From: an uncultured Clostridia bacterium
Lineage (GTDB): Bacteria; Bacillota; Clostridia; Oscillospirales; Ruminococcaceae
Assembly (NCBI GenBank): GCA_947389015.1
Contig: CANDVA010000005.1
Span: 62,001 to 126,000 of the forward strand
DNA: 64,000 nt
Reading direction: 5' to 3'
How positions within the stretch are numbered: position 1 is the first letter of the stretch; each line of letters opens with the position of its first letter. Positions 42,530 to 51,314 of this stretch are shown one piece after another. The notes below the pieces were generated by a model that worked only from the letters and a program-made list of their open reading frames with translations, did no database searches and had not been told where the DNA came from. Both the position numbers and the translations under genes were made by a program.

Positions 42530-45500
42530 ATGGAAAACGATTACTCAATGATAGAAAAGCTCGCCGACGAGGCGTTTGACGGATACGGGATATACAGACT
42601 TGTCGACGGCAGGCTTGAGATAGTGCGCGTCAACGAGAGCTATAAGCGCGTTATGGGTTATGCTTCGGATGAATTCAACGAGAGCGGCTTCGATGTGTGG
42701 AGCAGAATTCATCCCGACGACGCAAAACGCTCCGCAAAGGCTTGCGCTCAGGCTGCCGAAAGTGGTAAGGCAGTCCGCTCGACCGTGCGCAGATACGGCG
42801 GAAACGACGATATACTCTACCTCGACGGTACGCATATAGCGCTTGGGAATTCGATGTTCTGTATTGCGTTCAACGATGTTACCGAGCACTATACCAATAA
42901 GGCAAAGCTTGAGGCTATCATGCGTAATTTTGACAGCGGTATCGCGCTCGTCAGATGCAGCGGCACCGTAGCGGAGATCGCCTACGCGAACGATATGTTC
43001 TATGACGTGCTGAACGTCCGTCCCGGAAGCCGACGTCTCGATTCAATGCTCACGCTCATTATCGAGGAGAACATCGGCAGCCGTGATATGCGCATACGCT
43101 GCGCGGACGGCAGCCGCAGGATAGTGCGTATGCGGCTGATAAAAACCGAGGCGGTTGGCGGATACGTCATTGCAGCAAATGACGTAACAAAGCGGCGAGC
43201 TTTGGCGAAAAACCGTATCGCGGAACGCATGGCGAACGCTTCGGCGGGACTTTACGACGAGGTTTTTGAGCTTAATTACCGCAGCATGACCACAAAGCTG
43301 ATTTCCAGCCGCAGATTTCCCGAAAAAGCAGCGGACGCAAAGCCTGTTCCTCTTGATTACGTGACTACAACGTGGGCTGAAAAATATATCCACCCGGCTG
43401 ACAAGGAGCTTCTGCGCGAGGTTTACAGCGCCCCCTCCTCAAATCCGGACTTCACCGATTTCTATGGCGAGATTCGTATACTTGACGCGTTCGGAGACGG
43501 TGAATATCACACGTTTGGTATGGTAATGGTGCGCTCGGGAAAAGATACCTGTATGCTGTTCAATCGCGACAAGGCGCGCTTTGACAACTCGCTCACCTCG
43601 GCTCAGGTCGCTGAGACAGACCGTCTTTATAAGCTTGTCGCCGAGCAGACTCACACTACCGTTATTGAATCCGACCATATTACCGGTCGCACCTTCTGCT
43701 CGCCGTCCATTAGGGAGTATTGGGCGGCGGGTCTCGACAAGAGCGTTTTTGTCAACGCGAACGAGTTCCGCAAAGCCCCCATAGTATACCCCGACGACAA
43801 GGTGATGTTCGCGGAATTTCTCGAACGGCTGTATTCCTCCGCAGGCTATGAATCCGTTATTCTCCGCCTTAAAATGGCCGACGGAAGCTTTAAATGGTGC
43901 AGACTGACGATAACGCTTACTCGCGCGAGAAACGGAAACGTTATCAAGTCGCTGTGTACGATAAATCTTGTTCACGATGAGGTGGTCGCACGAAAGAAGG
44001 CGGAAAAGACCGATGAGCTCCTCCGCAGGACCGTGCGGCATATCCCGCTCGGAGTGGGCGTTTTCCGCATGGAGAACGGCGGTCCGGCGCCCATATACCT
44101 CAGCGACAATATTTATACGATATTCCGCATACCCGATAATGATTTCAACGAGGCGGTAAAGACCGCACGGGCTTTTCTTGAAAAGGCAGACTTCAAGACG
44201 GGCGCGGAGGGAGATTATACGCTTGACCGCGTTCGCGGCGACGGAACGCGCTTTTGGCTCAACGTAAGCTACCGCGTTCTCGAGGAGGACGGAGAGCCGC
44301 TTATGTACGCAGCGGTCTCCGATATCACCGAGCGCATAGAGAGCCAGCGCCGCGCCGCGGTACAGGAACAGATGTATCAGGTGCTGCTTGAGGAAACGGG
44401 CACGATAGTCTTCAACTACGATCCCGAAAATGACGCGCTGTCCTATTTGCGTCACAGCTACAACAGCGGCAACGAATTTGTGACTGTCGAGCATATCGGC
44501 GAGACTCCCGACCGCTTTACGCTTATTCAGCCGGAATTCCGTCCCGGGTTCGCATCGCTGCTCAAAGCGCTCAGTGAAAAGGCGGGTTCGCAGGAGATAC
44601 CGGTAAAGATCGACGTAGACGGATATCCGAGGCGTTATAAGGCGTTCTTCAAGAGCTTGTGCGACGCGGATGGCGGCGTATTTGAGATAATCGGCAAGAT
44701 CGAGGATGTTGACGATGAAATGGCGCGTCTTGAAAGCATACAGGCGAAGGCGATGTACGATTCGCTGTGTATCAATATTTATAATAAAGCTACCACAGAG
44801 GAGCTCATCAAGGCTGAACTGGAGCGCAGCACGGGCGGAGCGCTGCTTATGATAGACGTTGACGACTTCAAGAGTATAAACGACAGTCTCGGGCATATGT
44901 TTGGCGATGAGTTCCTGAAAAGGTTCGCCACAACGGTAAAGAGCACGTTTCGTGATACGGATATCGTCGGGCGCTACGGCGGCGATGAGTTCTTCGTGTT
45001 TATGCCGCACGCTACCGCCGCGCTCGCCGAGAAAAAGGGCGAGCAGATATTACAGCGTGTCAAGGAAATTGAAGTGCCCATGGAGGGCGGCGTAAAAAGC
45101 AGCGTGGGCGTAGCGGCGGTAAATCCCGACAACCGCAGTTATCGTCAGCTCTTAAAGCAAGCCGACAGCGCGCTTTATCAGGCGAAAAATCACGGTAAAA
45201 ACTGCGTTGTGCTGTTCGATCAGTATTCTATGCGGGAGGGCACCTACCGTACCGAGGAGGCTGTAAAGCAGGGCAGGTCGAATGTCGTACTGAGCAGCAA
45301 TCCCGAGGGCGCGGCTTCCGTGATGATGCGCATTTTCAGCGCGCTCTATACAAGCGTCGACATTGACAAGGGCATAAATCAGATGCTGGAGCTTGTTGGA
45401 AAGACCTACGACGTAAGCCGTATGTACATCTTCGAGGACACCGAGGACGGTCAATACTGCTGCAATACGTTTGAGTGGTGTAATGAAGGAGTAGAGCCGG

Positions 45501-46150
45501 AAATTGACAATCTGAGAATGGTCTCCTACGAGGAGGAGCTCGGAGGAAATTACCGCGAAAATATGAACGACGACGGTATTTTCTACTGTCATGACATAAG
45601 CAAGCTAAGCGAGATACAGTATAAAATGCTCGCCGAGCAGGGGATAAAATCCATGCTTCAGTGTTCTATCGTCGACGACGGAAAATTCAAGGGATTCGTA
45701 GGCTTCGACGAGTGCAGGAGCAACCGTTTCTGGACGCAGGAGCAGATAGATTCGCTGGTGCTTTTGTCAAAGGTTCTGTCGATATTTCTGATGAAAGCGC
45801 GTTCGAGAACGCAGTCGGACAACTATGCGAACTCGCTGAAATCCATTCTCGACAACTATCCGCAGGCGCTGTATATCATTGAAGCGGAAACGCAAAAGCT
45901 GCTCTATCTCAATAAGCAGACAGAGAAAGTTGTAGGAATGGGTAAGCTCGGAATAGAATGCAGAACTGCGATATGCTGCGATAAGATGTTCCCGAAATGC
46001 CCGATCGAAGAATTGCTGAAAACGGGAAAGAGCAGTCCGATCGAAATGTTCAGCCCGGCGCTTAATAAAAAAGTCCGCATTCAGGCGACGGAGGTGCATT
46101 GGGATGGCAAGCCCGCGTATATGATAAGCTGTGCCATGCTTGAGGAATGA
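42530..46150 (+). CDS. PAS-GGDEF-GAF-PAS sensor protein (probable diguanylate cyclase)
   Basis: A 1206-residue soluble signalling protein. Several PAS-like domains fill residues 1-740 (early PAS GYASDEFNESGFDVWSRIHPDD; later FRIPDNDFNEAVKTARAFLEKADF). A GGDEF domain spans about 760-905 with RYGGDEFFVF near 815 and an intact inhibitory I-site RDTD exactly five residues before GGDEF. A GAF-like domain (about 925-1080) and a C-terminal PAS-like domain with a Cys-rich segment (CRTAICCDKMFPKCP) follow. An EAL domain is absent. It starts 33 bp after abfA and may share its transcript. The ligand is unknown. Confidence 0.87.
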   Translation: MENDYSMIEKLADEAFDGYGIYRLVDGRLEIVRVNESYKRVMGYASDEFNESGFDVWSRIHPDDAKRSAKACAQAAESGKAVRSTVRRYGGNDDILYLDGTHIALGNSMFCIAFNDVTEHYTNKAKLEAIMRNFDSGIALVRCSGTVAEIAYANDMFYDVLNVRPGSRRLDSMLTLIIEENIGSRDMRIRCADGSRRIVRMRLIKTEAVGGYVIAANDVTKRRALAKNRIAERMANASAGLYDEVFELNYRSMTTKLISSRRFPEKAADAKPVPLDYVTTTWAEKYIHPADKELLREVYSAPSSNPDFTDFYGEIRILDAFGDGEYHTFGMVMVRSGKDTCMLFNRDKARFDNSLTSAQVAETDRLYKLVAEQTHTTVIESDHITGRTFCSPSIREYWAAGLDKSVFVNANEFRKAPIVYPDDKVMFAEFLERLYSSAGYESVILRLKMADGSFKWCRLTITLTRARNGNVIKSLCTINLVHDEVVARKKAEKTDELLRRTVRHIPLGVGVFRMENGGPAPIYLSDNIYTIFRIPDNDFNEAVKTARAFLEKADFKTGAEGDYTLDRVRGDGTRFWLNVSYRVLEEDGEPLMYAAVSDITERIESQRRAAVQEQMYQVLLEETGTIVFNYDPENDALSYLRHSYNSGNEFVTVEHIGETPDRFTLIQPEFRPGFASLLKALSEKAGSQEIPVKIDVDGYPRRYKAFFKSLCDADGGVFEIIGKIEDVDDEMARLESIQAKAMYDSLCINIYNKATTEELIKAELERSTGGALLMIDVDDFKSINDSLGHMFGDEFLKRFATTVKSTFRDTDIVGRYGGDEFFVFMPHATAALAEKKGEQILQRVKEIEVPMEGGVKSSVGVAAVNPDNRSYRQLLKQADSALYQAKNHGKNCVVLFDQYSMREGTYRTEEAVKQGRSNVVLSSNPEGAASVMMRIFSALYTSVDIDKGINQMLELVGKTYDVSRMYIFEDTEDGQYCCNTFEWCNEGVEPEIDNLRMVSYEEELGGNYRENMNDDGIFYCHDISKLSEIQYKMLAEQGIKSMLQCSIVDDGKFKGFVGFDECRSNRFWTQEQIDSLVLLSKVLSIFLMKARSRTQSDNYANSLKSILDNYPQALYIIEAETQKLLYLNKQTEKVVGMGKLGIECRTAICCDKMFPKCPIEELLKTGKSSPIEMFSPALNKKVRIQATEVHWDGKPAYMISCAMLEE

Positions 46151-46190
46151 TGCAGCCGTTCAAATGTTTCAATAATGCAAGTGATAAATA

Positions 46191-46232
46191 AAACCGCGGC
46201 AGTACACGATTTGCATTGCCGCGGTTTTAGTT
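46191..46232 (+). terminator. terminator after the GGDEF gene
   Basis: The stem aaaccgcggca/tgccgcggttt (46191-46201 with 46217-46227) is followed by tagttttat. Confidence 0.88.
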
Positions 46233-46332
46233 TTATATTTATAAATAGCCGAACGGATCTTTTGTTTGTCATTTTTTCCTCTTGATGTTACCCAGATGCT
46301 GCTGATTTTTTGTAAAATTTTCATATTACAGA

Positions 46333-46364
46333 ATGAACCGCACAGCAAACGCCAAGCGGTTCAT
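46333..46364 (-). terminator. weak hairpin after the first NPxTG gene
   Basis: The arms atgaaccgc and gcggttcat pair; no clear T run follows on the minus strand. Confidence 0.35.
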
Positions 46365-46382
46365 TGATCCGTGATAATGCTA

Positions 46383-46607
46383 TCAGTTTCTCTTGCGGGA
46401 GATGACGATAGCCGCACCCGAAAGCGCGATAGCGCCCGCAAAAGCCGCAACGCTTTCAACACCTGTGTCGGGGTTTTCGCCCGTTGCTGCCGCAGCCTCG
46501 GGCGCGGGAGTCATTTCTCCGCTCTCGGTAGCCGCAAATCCGCATACGGACACAGCTGAAACAGTGGCAAACGCAGCAAGCGCCGCCAAAACAGTTTTCA
46601 ATTTCAT
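46383..46607 (-). CDS. small NPxTG-type surface protein, 74 aa
   Basis: A 74-residue secreted protein: signal peptide (MKLKTVLAALAAFATVSAVSVCGFAATE), a short Pro/Ala/Glu-rich spacer, sorting-like motif NPDTG, a hydrophobic helix (VAAFAGAIALSGAAIVI) and basic tail SRKRN. This matches a sortase substrate with an NPxTG motif, unlike the common LPxTG. ATG 46607 follows ggagg. No sortase gene is in the window. Confidence 0.7.
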   Translation of the reverse strand: MKLKTVLAALAAFATVSAVSVCGFAATESGEMTPAPEAAAATGENPDTGVESVAAFAGAIALSGAAIVISRKRN

Positions 46608-46693
46608 TCCAAATCCTCCGGATCTCAAATTTTGCTGTTTTTATGGATCGAAGCTGCAATTCCCCTACAAGCTTGATCCTTTCCCCATAGTAT

Positions 46694-46722
46694 ATTTTAC
46701 TATATTTCGACATATTTTTCAA
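46694..46722 (-). promoter_or_regulatory. promoter of the 74-aa NPxTG gene
   Basis: Minus strand TTGAAA (plus 46717-46722), 17-bp spacer, TAAAAT (46694-46699). The 5' leader can form a small hairpin (ggatcaagct/agcttcgatcc, about 46641-46674). Confidence 0.6.
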
Positions 46723-46837
46723 GTGTGATTTTGCACTGCTTTTGGGCAAGCCCGGGAATAACTTTTTAGCATTTTGCACAAAAGCTGACAAACATTTAAC
46801 GCGCATACTGCGATAATGTGAGAATTAAATATGTAAA

Positions 46838-46866
46838 CGCGCTCTCCGTAAATAAAGGAGAACGCG
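46838..46866 (-). terminator. terminator of the second NPxTG gene
   Basis: The stem cgcgctctcc/ggagaacgcg (46838-46847 with 46857-46866, one mismatch) is followed by a T-rich stretch on the minus strand. Confidence 0.6.
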
Positions 46867-46877
46867 CAGAAAAAGCG

Positions 46878-47621
46878 TTACTTTCTCTTCTTAGCCGCGA
46901 TTACTACCGCGCCTGCGATAATAGCGGGAACAAACGTCATAGCGACGCCCGTGCCCGGGTTCTTGTTGGTGCTCGAACCGCTGTTAGAGGTGTTGCTGTC
47001 CGAAACAAGACCGCCGCTGTCGCTTTCACTTCCGCTGTCGCTGCTTATATTACTGTCGCTGTCGGACGGAGTGCTGTCGCTGTTGTCGTCCGCACTCGTG
47101 TAGACCGATACCGTGACGGTCGTTGCTTCTCCGTGATTGGAGAAGATCTGGAAATAGTAGTTGTTCCAATCTACCGCGCTTCCCTTGATGGTTATGCTGT
47201 TGGACGGCCAGTTTTCGTCGTCGTCGTTAGTCTGGTAGTAGCCCTCTGCCTTTGTTCCCGTAAGAGTGGTGTTGAAGCCCGCGCCGATCTCATCGTCAGC
47301 GTTAGCGCCCTTGATGACTATCGCGTCGATGTCGGCAGGCTTGATGGTGCCGATAAGATCTGCCTGGGTCACGTTCTGCGAAACCCAGCCGGAGTCGGCG
47401 TTTTCCGAAGCGGGAACCTGCCAGGTGTATACATACGCGGGCTTTTCGTCGTCAACGAGATCGCTGTTGTCGCTATCGACGCTGCTGTCGGAAACAGAGC
47501 CGTCCGCGGAGGTGTCCGCGTCTGAGCCGCTGTCGCCGGAAGTCGCAAACGCCGATACCGTGACTACGGTCATGGCGCACGCGCACGCGATAAGCGCTGT
47601 CAGAAATTTTTCTAACTTCAT
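46878..47621 (-). CDS. NPxTG-type surface protein, 247 aa
   Basis: A signal peptide (MKLEKFLTALIACACAMTVVTVSAFA) is followed by an acidic Ser/Asp linker, then a roughly 120-residue beta-rich domain (WQVPASENADSGWVSQNVTQADLIGTIKPADIDAIVIKGANADDE... VDWNNYYFQIFSNHGEATTVTVSVYT). A second Ser/Asp linker precedes NPGTG, a hydrophobic helix and KKRK. The central domain resembles small carbohydrate-binding-like jelly rolls by pattern only. Ribosome site aggagg precedes ATG 47621. Confidence 0.72.
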   Translation of the reverse strand: MKLEKFLTALIACACAMTVVTVSAFATSGDSGSDADTSADGSVSDSSVDSDNSDLVDDEKPAYVYTWQVPASENADSGWVSQNVTQADLIGTIKPADIDAIVIKGANADDEIGAGFNTTLTGTKAEGYYQTNDDDENWPSNSITIKGSAVDWNNYYFQIFSNHGEATTVTVSVYTSADDNSDSTPSDSDSNISSDSGSESDSGGLVSDSNTSNSGSSTNKNPGTGVAMTFVPAIIAGAVVIAAKKRK

Positions 47622-47810
47622 AATATTTTCCTCCTAATAATATATGTCGGGATATTTCCCGTACCTCTGTTGTATGACAAAACGGCATATTTCGACAGGA
47701 AAATCCTGTCCGTATAACCGATTGCTGCAAAAATAGCAGATAATAAATATCCGCCGTTTTTTTATTGCGCTCTCAACGGCGTTTTGCCGCTAAGAGCGCA
47801 GAATGATCTT

Positions 47811-48335
47811 TTAGTCGTCTCTGCGAACCGCAGTGATAGTAACGCCAAGCGCCGCCATTACTGCCGCCGCAGCCGCGAAGCCGAACGAAACACCCGTTGT
47901 AGGGTTGTTTGCGTTGCCGCTGTTAGTGCCGCTGGAAATGTTGCTTGATGTGTTGCTGTCAGAATCGCTTGAAGTGTTGCTCGAGTTTTCGCTGCTTGTT
48001 GTATCGGAAGAAGTGCTGTCCGAGGGCGTGCTGCCGGTATTGCTGTCGGTGGTAGTACTGCTGCTGTTCGTACCGCCTGTTGTATTGTCGCCGCTTGTTG
48101 TGGTATCGCCCGAGGTGCCGCTGCCGGTCGTGTTGTCGTTGCCGGTTCTGCCCGTAATGCCGTTTACAATGTCACGTCCCGCGTTAGCCGCACCGTTTAC
48201 TATATCCTCACCTGCGTTGACAGCGCCGTTTACCGCGCCGCCGATCGCCGAACCCACGCCTCTTGCCGAAGCCGCGGACGAAAGCGCTGCAAAGCACACC
48301 GCAGCCGCCGCAGCCGCAGAAATTTTCTTTATCAT
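47811..48335 (-). CDS. NPxTG-type surface protein with long Ser/Thr stalk, 174 aa
   Basis: A signal peptide (MIKKISAAAAAAVCFAALSSAASA) leads to a Gly/Ala/Asn-rich part (GGAVNGAVNAGEDIVNGAANAGRDIVNGITG, two imperfect repeats). Then come about 85 residues of Ser/Thr/Asp/Gly low complexity, likely a wall-spanning and possibly glycosylated stalk, motif NPTTG, a hydrophobic helix and RRDD tail. ATG 48335 follows aaaggaga. A hairpin at 47765-47800 follows the gene but has no T run. Confidence 0.72.
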   Translation of the reverse strand: MIKKISAAAAAAVCFAALSSAASARGVGSAIGGAVNGAVNAGEDIVNGAANAGRDIVNGITGRTGNDNTTGSGTSGDTTTSGDNTTGGTNSSSTTTDSNTGSTPSDSTSSDTTSSENSSNTSSDSDSNTSSNISSGTNSGNANNPTTGVSFGFAAAAAVMAALGVTITAVRRDD

Positions 48336-48409
48336 AGTGTGTTCTCCTTTGTTCTGAATTACGCGGATAGCTCCGCGCAAACATAGTATTTACAAAGGAA
48401 AAACGTTTA

Positions 48410-48799
48410 TTAGAGGGGATTTTTGGGAGATTTTTTTGACGTTTTTTTCAAAGTGCTTTTCTTTTTATCGGTCAGCGCAAAGCTCACCAGCGTCATGCGT
48501 TCGATCTCCTCATCGGGAACGTCGGACTCAAGAAAGACCGTATTCCAGTGTACCTTATTCATATGGTACGCGGGAATAACTCCCTTGAAAGCGCTCCTTA
48601 AAAAATCCGATTCCATCGGCTCACACTTTAAGTTTACCACGGTTTTTCCCTGATATTCCATAATTAGCGCAAACCATTTTTTGCTATCGGAATGACGCGC
48701 GACGGTCGACTCGAAATCCTCGTTAAAAGGTTGGTCGACCTCCGCTCTTCCCAGATTTTTACAAAATTCGATAAATGCGTCTTTGGTCATTTTTTCCAT
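48410..48799 (-). CDS. MmcQ/YjbR-family protein
   Basis: A 129-residue protein with the YjbR/MmcQ fold pattern (KWFALIMEYQGKTVVNLKCEPMESDFLRSAFKGVIPAYHMNKVHWNTVFLESDVPDEEIERMTLVSFAL). The family may bind DNA but its role is unsettled. A Lys-rich C-terminal tail (KKKSTLKKTSKKSPKNPL) is an extension that could bind nucleic acid. It overlaps the upstream DUF4240 gene by 13 bp. Confidence 0.85.
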   Translation of the reverse strand: MEKMTKDAFIEFCKNLGRAEVDQPFNEDFESTVARHSDSKKWFALIMEYQGKTVVNLKCEPMESDFLRSAFKGVIPAYHMNKVHWNTVFLESDVPDEEIERMTLVSFALTDKKKSTLKKTSKKSPKNPL

Positions 48800-49230
48800 C
48801 TCTCCGTGTTGCTTCCCGTCTCGTAGCTTGTTTTGGTGATATATGGATAATCGTCGGGATCGGCATTATGCTTTTTCGCCCACGCGCGGCTTGGCAGATA
48901 GAGTATCGCCTCGAATTCAAGATCGGGATCGGGCAGCTCGATGCCGTTCAAAATACCGTTATAATAGTCCTTACCGTTTACGAGAACGCAGCAGCGCTGA
49001 TACAGGAAAATATCGCCGGACATATATTCGTCCTCGGCGTACAACTTGTCGGCCAGCTCGCGAGTATCGAGCGCATACAGGAGCTCTGCCATACGTTCCT
49101 CAAACGCGAATATCTCCTCGTCCTCCAGCTGCGCAAGATGATTAAGAGCGGGCTGCATGACCTCGTCATCGTCGCCGGCGTTATACCAGTCAAATTTTTT
49201 CAGTATCTGCCAGAATTTATTATCGGTCAT
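48787..49230 (-). CDS. DUF4240-like protein
   Basis: A 147-residue acidic soluble protein. MTDNKFWQILKKFDWYNAGDDDEVMQPALNHLAQLEDEEIFAFEERMAELLYALDTRELA follows the DUF4240 layout (N-terminal WxxI, helical core), and the second half has DIFLYQRCCVLVNGKDYYNGIL. Function unknown. It overlaps the membrane-protein gene upstream by 4 bp. Confidence 0.72.
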   Translation of the reverse strand: MTDNKFWQILKKFDWYNAGDDDEVMQPALNHLAQLEDEEIFAFEERMAELLYALDTRELADKLYAEDEYMSGDIFLYQRCCVLVNGKDYYNGILNGIELPDPDLEFEAILYLPSRAWAKKHNADPDDYPYITKTSYETGSNTERWKK

Positions 49231-49523
49231 TTCGACGCTCCTTCCAGAATGGAATTTATTTCCTCCTCGGTCTTTCCCTGAGATTTAAGATAATCTCCGA
49301 TTATTTTCCCCGCCTTTTTTAACATATTCGCCGACAGAAAATTTACCAGAACGCCAAGTACGCCGACTACGCCTCCGAATATCAGAAACAGCGGCAAAAG
49401 CTCCCTGATAAAAAATCCGACAGCGACAATGATAACCATAAGCACCAGCATGACTATCATTGCTATAAACATTTCCCTGCGCCATTTTTTGGCGGTATTA
49501 TACTGTTCGACAAGTTCTTCCAT
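49227..49523 (-). CDS. small two-helix membrane protein (paralogue 1)
   Basis: A 98-residue protein: amphipathic N-terminus MEELVEQYNTAKKWRREMF, two adjoining membrane helices (about 19-62) and a cytoplasmic C-terminus with QGKTEEEINSILEGASK. Start ATG 49523 with ggagtg upstream. It resembles the neighbouring paralogue in start context, N-terminus and helix layout. Function unknown. Confidence 0.65.
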   Translation of the reverse strand: MEELVEQYNTAKKWRREMFIAMIVMLVLMVIIVAVGFFIRELLPLFLIFGGVVGVLGVLVNFLSANMLKKAGKIIGDYLKSQGKTEEEINSILEGASK

Positions 49524-49527
49524 AATA

Positions 49528-49863
49528 TTACACTCCATTAATATAAATTTTTAAAATTTTTTTATCAAGTTTCAACTCGCGGGTCAAAGATATGATCTCC
49601 TCCGCGGGCAGGCGTGCTCTTAAAATCTCCGCGCAGACATCGCATTCCCGTGTGAGGAAGCGGTGGCTCAGCACAAAATATGTCGTTGTTCCCGCGCCGC
49701 CTGCAAGCAGCCCCGCGATCATAAACGCGGTCATATTTTCGGTGAAAAGCATTGCTCCCACGCTGATAAGCGCGATCATTGCCGACCATGCGAACAACAT
49801 TGCAACGAATGAGATGTTCCGTTGAAGACGCGCATTTTTATACGATTCGACAACTTCTTTCAT
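49528..49863 (-). CDS. small two-helix membrane protein (paralogue 2)
   Basis: A 111-residue protein: MKEVVESYKNARLQRNISF, two membrane helices (about 18-62), then a cytoplasmic tail containing CDVCAEI and LPAEEIISLTREL. ATG 49863 follows ggagcg. The region from Shine-Dalgarno to codon 4 is almost identical to that of the next gene, indicating duplication. Function unknown. Confidence 0.65.
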   Translation of the reverse strand: MKEVVESYKNARLQRNISFVAMLFAWSAMIALISVGAMLFTENMTAFMIAGLLAGGAGTTTYFVLSHRFLTRECDVCAEILRARLPAEEIISLTRELKLDKKILKIYINGV

Positions 49864-50025
49864 AATATTACGCTCCGTCCGCAAAATTCCCTGTTTTTAT
49901 ACTTCTTATATTATAGCACAATTTTAAAATATGTCAATAACGTTTATTTCTTGATACGGATAACAAAGCGTTTGGGCAATTAATTCCGTCATATAAAAAA
50001 ATTTTATTTTTTTTCAAAAAACCTC

Positions 50026-50066
50026 TTGACAAAACTGTATAAACTGTATATAATATCACTATACAG
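50026..50066 (+). promoter_or_regulatory. promoter and inverted-repeat operator of the GntR-ABC operon
   Basis: TTGACA (50026-50031), 17-bp spacer, TATAAT (50049-50054). ctgtata (50044-50050) and tatacag (50060-50066) form an inverted repeat overlapping the -10 and the likely start site, typical of YtrA-type GntR self-repression. Confidence 0.85.
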
Positions 50067-50091
50067 ATTAGCGATATCAAGAGGTGATGAA

Positions 50092-50469
50092 GTGACTATA
50101 TTTATAGACAACAAAAGCGGCGCGCCTATCTACGACCAGATATATTCACAGATAAAGTCGCAGATAATAAGCGGGGAGCTGTCCGAAAACGAAATGCTCC
50201 CGTCGATACGCGGGCTTGCCAAGGATCTGAAGATAAGCTTTGTGACGACAAAACGCGCGTATGACGAGCTGGAAAAGGACGGCTTTATCTACACGATACA
50301 GGCGAAGGGCTGCTATGTCGCGCCGAAAAACGTCGAACTGCTGCGTGAGGAAAATCTGCGCAGGATCGAGGATTATATCGACGAAATAGTCAAGTTGGCG
50401 GCGACTTGCAATCTGACAAACGATGAAATTATTGAAATGCTGCGGTTCGCTTTAAAGGAGGAAGAATAA
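50092..50469 (+). CDS. YtrA-subfamily GntR transcriptional regulator
   Basis: A 125-residue GntR protein with a winged helix (GAPIYDQIYSQIKSQIISGELSENEMLPSIRGLAKDLKISFVTTKRAYDELEKDGFIYTIQAKGCYVAP) and only a short dimerisation tail, characteristic of the YtrA subgroup. The start is GTG 50092 after gaggtg; the frame reaches upstream to 50026 but crosses the promoter. It overlaps the ABC ATPase start region by 1 bp, and probably represses this operon until an effector or cell-envelope stress relieves it. Confidence 0.92.
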   Translation: MTIFIDNKSGAPIYDQIYSQIKSQIISGELSENEMLPSIRGLAKDLKISFVTTKRAYDELEKDGFIYTIQAKGCYVAPKNVELLREENLRRIEDYIDEIVKLAATCNLTNDEIIEMLRFALKEEE

Positions 50470-51314
50470 TGAACGCACTTGAGATCAACGGACTTACAAA
50501 ATCATTTCCGGGCTTTACGCTCGACAACATCAGCCTTACACTGCCGAGCGGCTGTATTCTCGGCCTTGTCGGCGAGAACGGCGCGGGCAAGAGCACCACT
50601 ATAAAGCTTATTCTGGATATGCTGCACAAGGACAGCGGCAGCATAAAGATACTCGGCAGAGACAACACCGACAATATACGTCTTATTAAGGAGGACGTCG
50701 GGGTCGTTATGGACGAGGCGGGCATTCCCGATTGTCTGAACGCGCGTCAGGTCGGAAAGATAATGAACGGCACGTTCCGTAACTGGAACAACGGGTTATA
50801 CGGAGATACCCTCCGCAGGCTGTCGATCCCCGACGGCAAGCCATTCAAAGATCTCTCGCGCGGCATGAAGATGAAGCTCGGCATAGCGGTCGCGGTTTCG
50901 CACGGGAGCAAGCTGCTGCTCCTTGACGAGCCGACGAGCGGACTTGACCCGGTCGTGCGCGACGAGGTGGTGGATATGTTCAGCGAGTTCACGCGTGACG
51001 AAAACCGCTCGATACTTATTTCTTCGCATATTGTCAGCGACCTTGAAAAACTGTGCGATTATATCGCGTTCCTGCATAAGGGGAAGCTGCTGCTGTGTGA
51101 GGAAAAAGATGTACTGCTAGGCGAATACGGGGTAATTCACTGTACCGAAAAACAGCTTTCGGAGCTTAACGGAACGGCAGTGCTTCACAAGAAGATATCA
51201 CCCTACGGCGCGGAGGCTATTGTCCGCCGCGAAATGATACCGCATTCGTTAACGATCAGCCCGATCTCGATCGAGGAACTTTTTGTGCATATGGTAAAGG
51301 AGGAAACGTTATGA
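50469..51314 (+). CDS. ABC transporter ATP-binding protein
   Basis: A 281-residue ABC-2-type exporter ATPase. Walker A is GENGAGKST, a signature-like LSRGMKMKLGIAVAVSHGSKLLLLDEPTSGLDP covers signature and Walker B, and ISSHIV is the H-loop. The signature is LSRGM rather than LSGGQ, as is common in this subgroup. It overlaps the permease gene by 4 bp. The substrate is unknown; YtrA-linked exporters often act in peptide or antibiotic resistance. Confidence 0.93.
   Translation: MNALEINGLTKSFPGFTLDNISLTLPSGCILGLVGENGAGKSTTIKLILDMLHKDSGSIKILGRDNTDNIRLIKEDVGVVMDEAGIPDCLNARQVGKIMNGTFRNWNNGLYGDTLRRLSIPDGKPFKDLSRGMKMKLGIAVAVSHGSKLLLLDEPTSGLDPVVRDEVVDMFSEFTRDENRSILISSHIVSDLEKLCDYIAFLHKGKLLLCEEKDVLLGEYGVIHCTEKQLSELNGTAVLHKKISPYGAEAIVRREMIPHSLTISPISIEELFVHMVKEETL

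Noticed and set aside
43439-45010. A 523-codon minus-strand frame inside the GGDEF gene
   Set aside because: It is the complement of a clear PAS/GGDEF coding sequence and has no recognisable domain.
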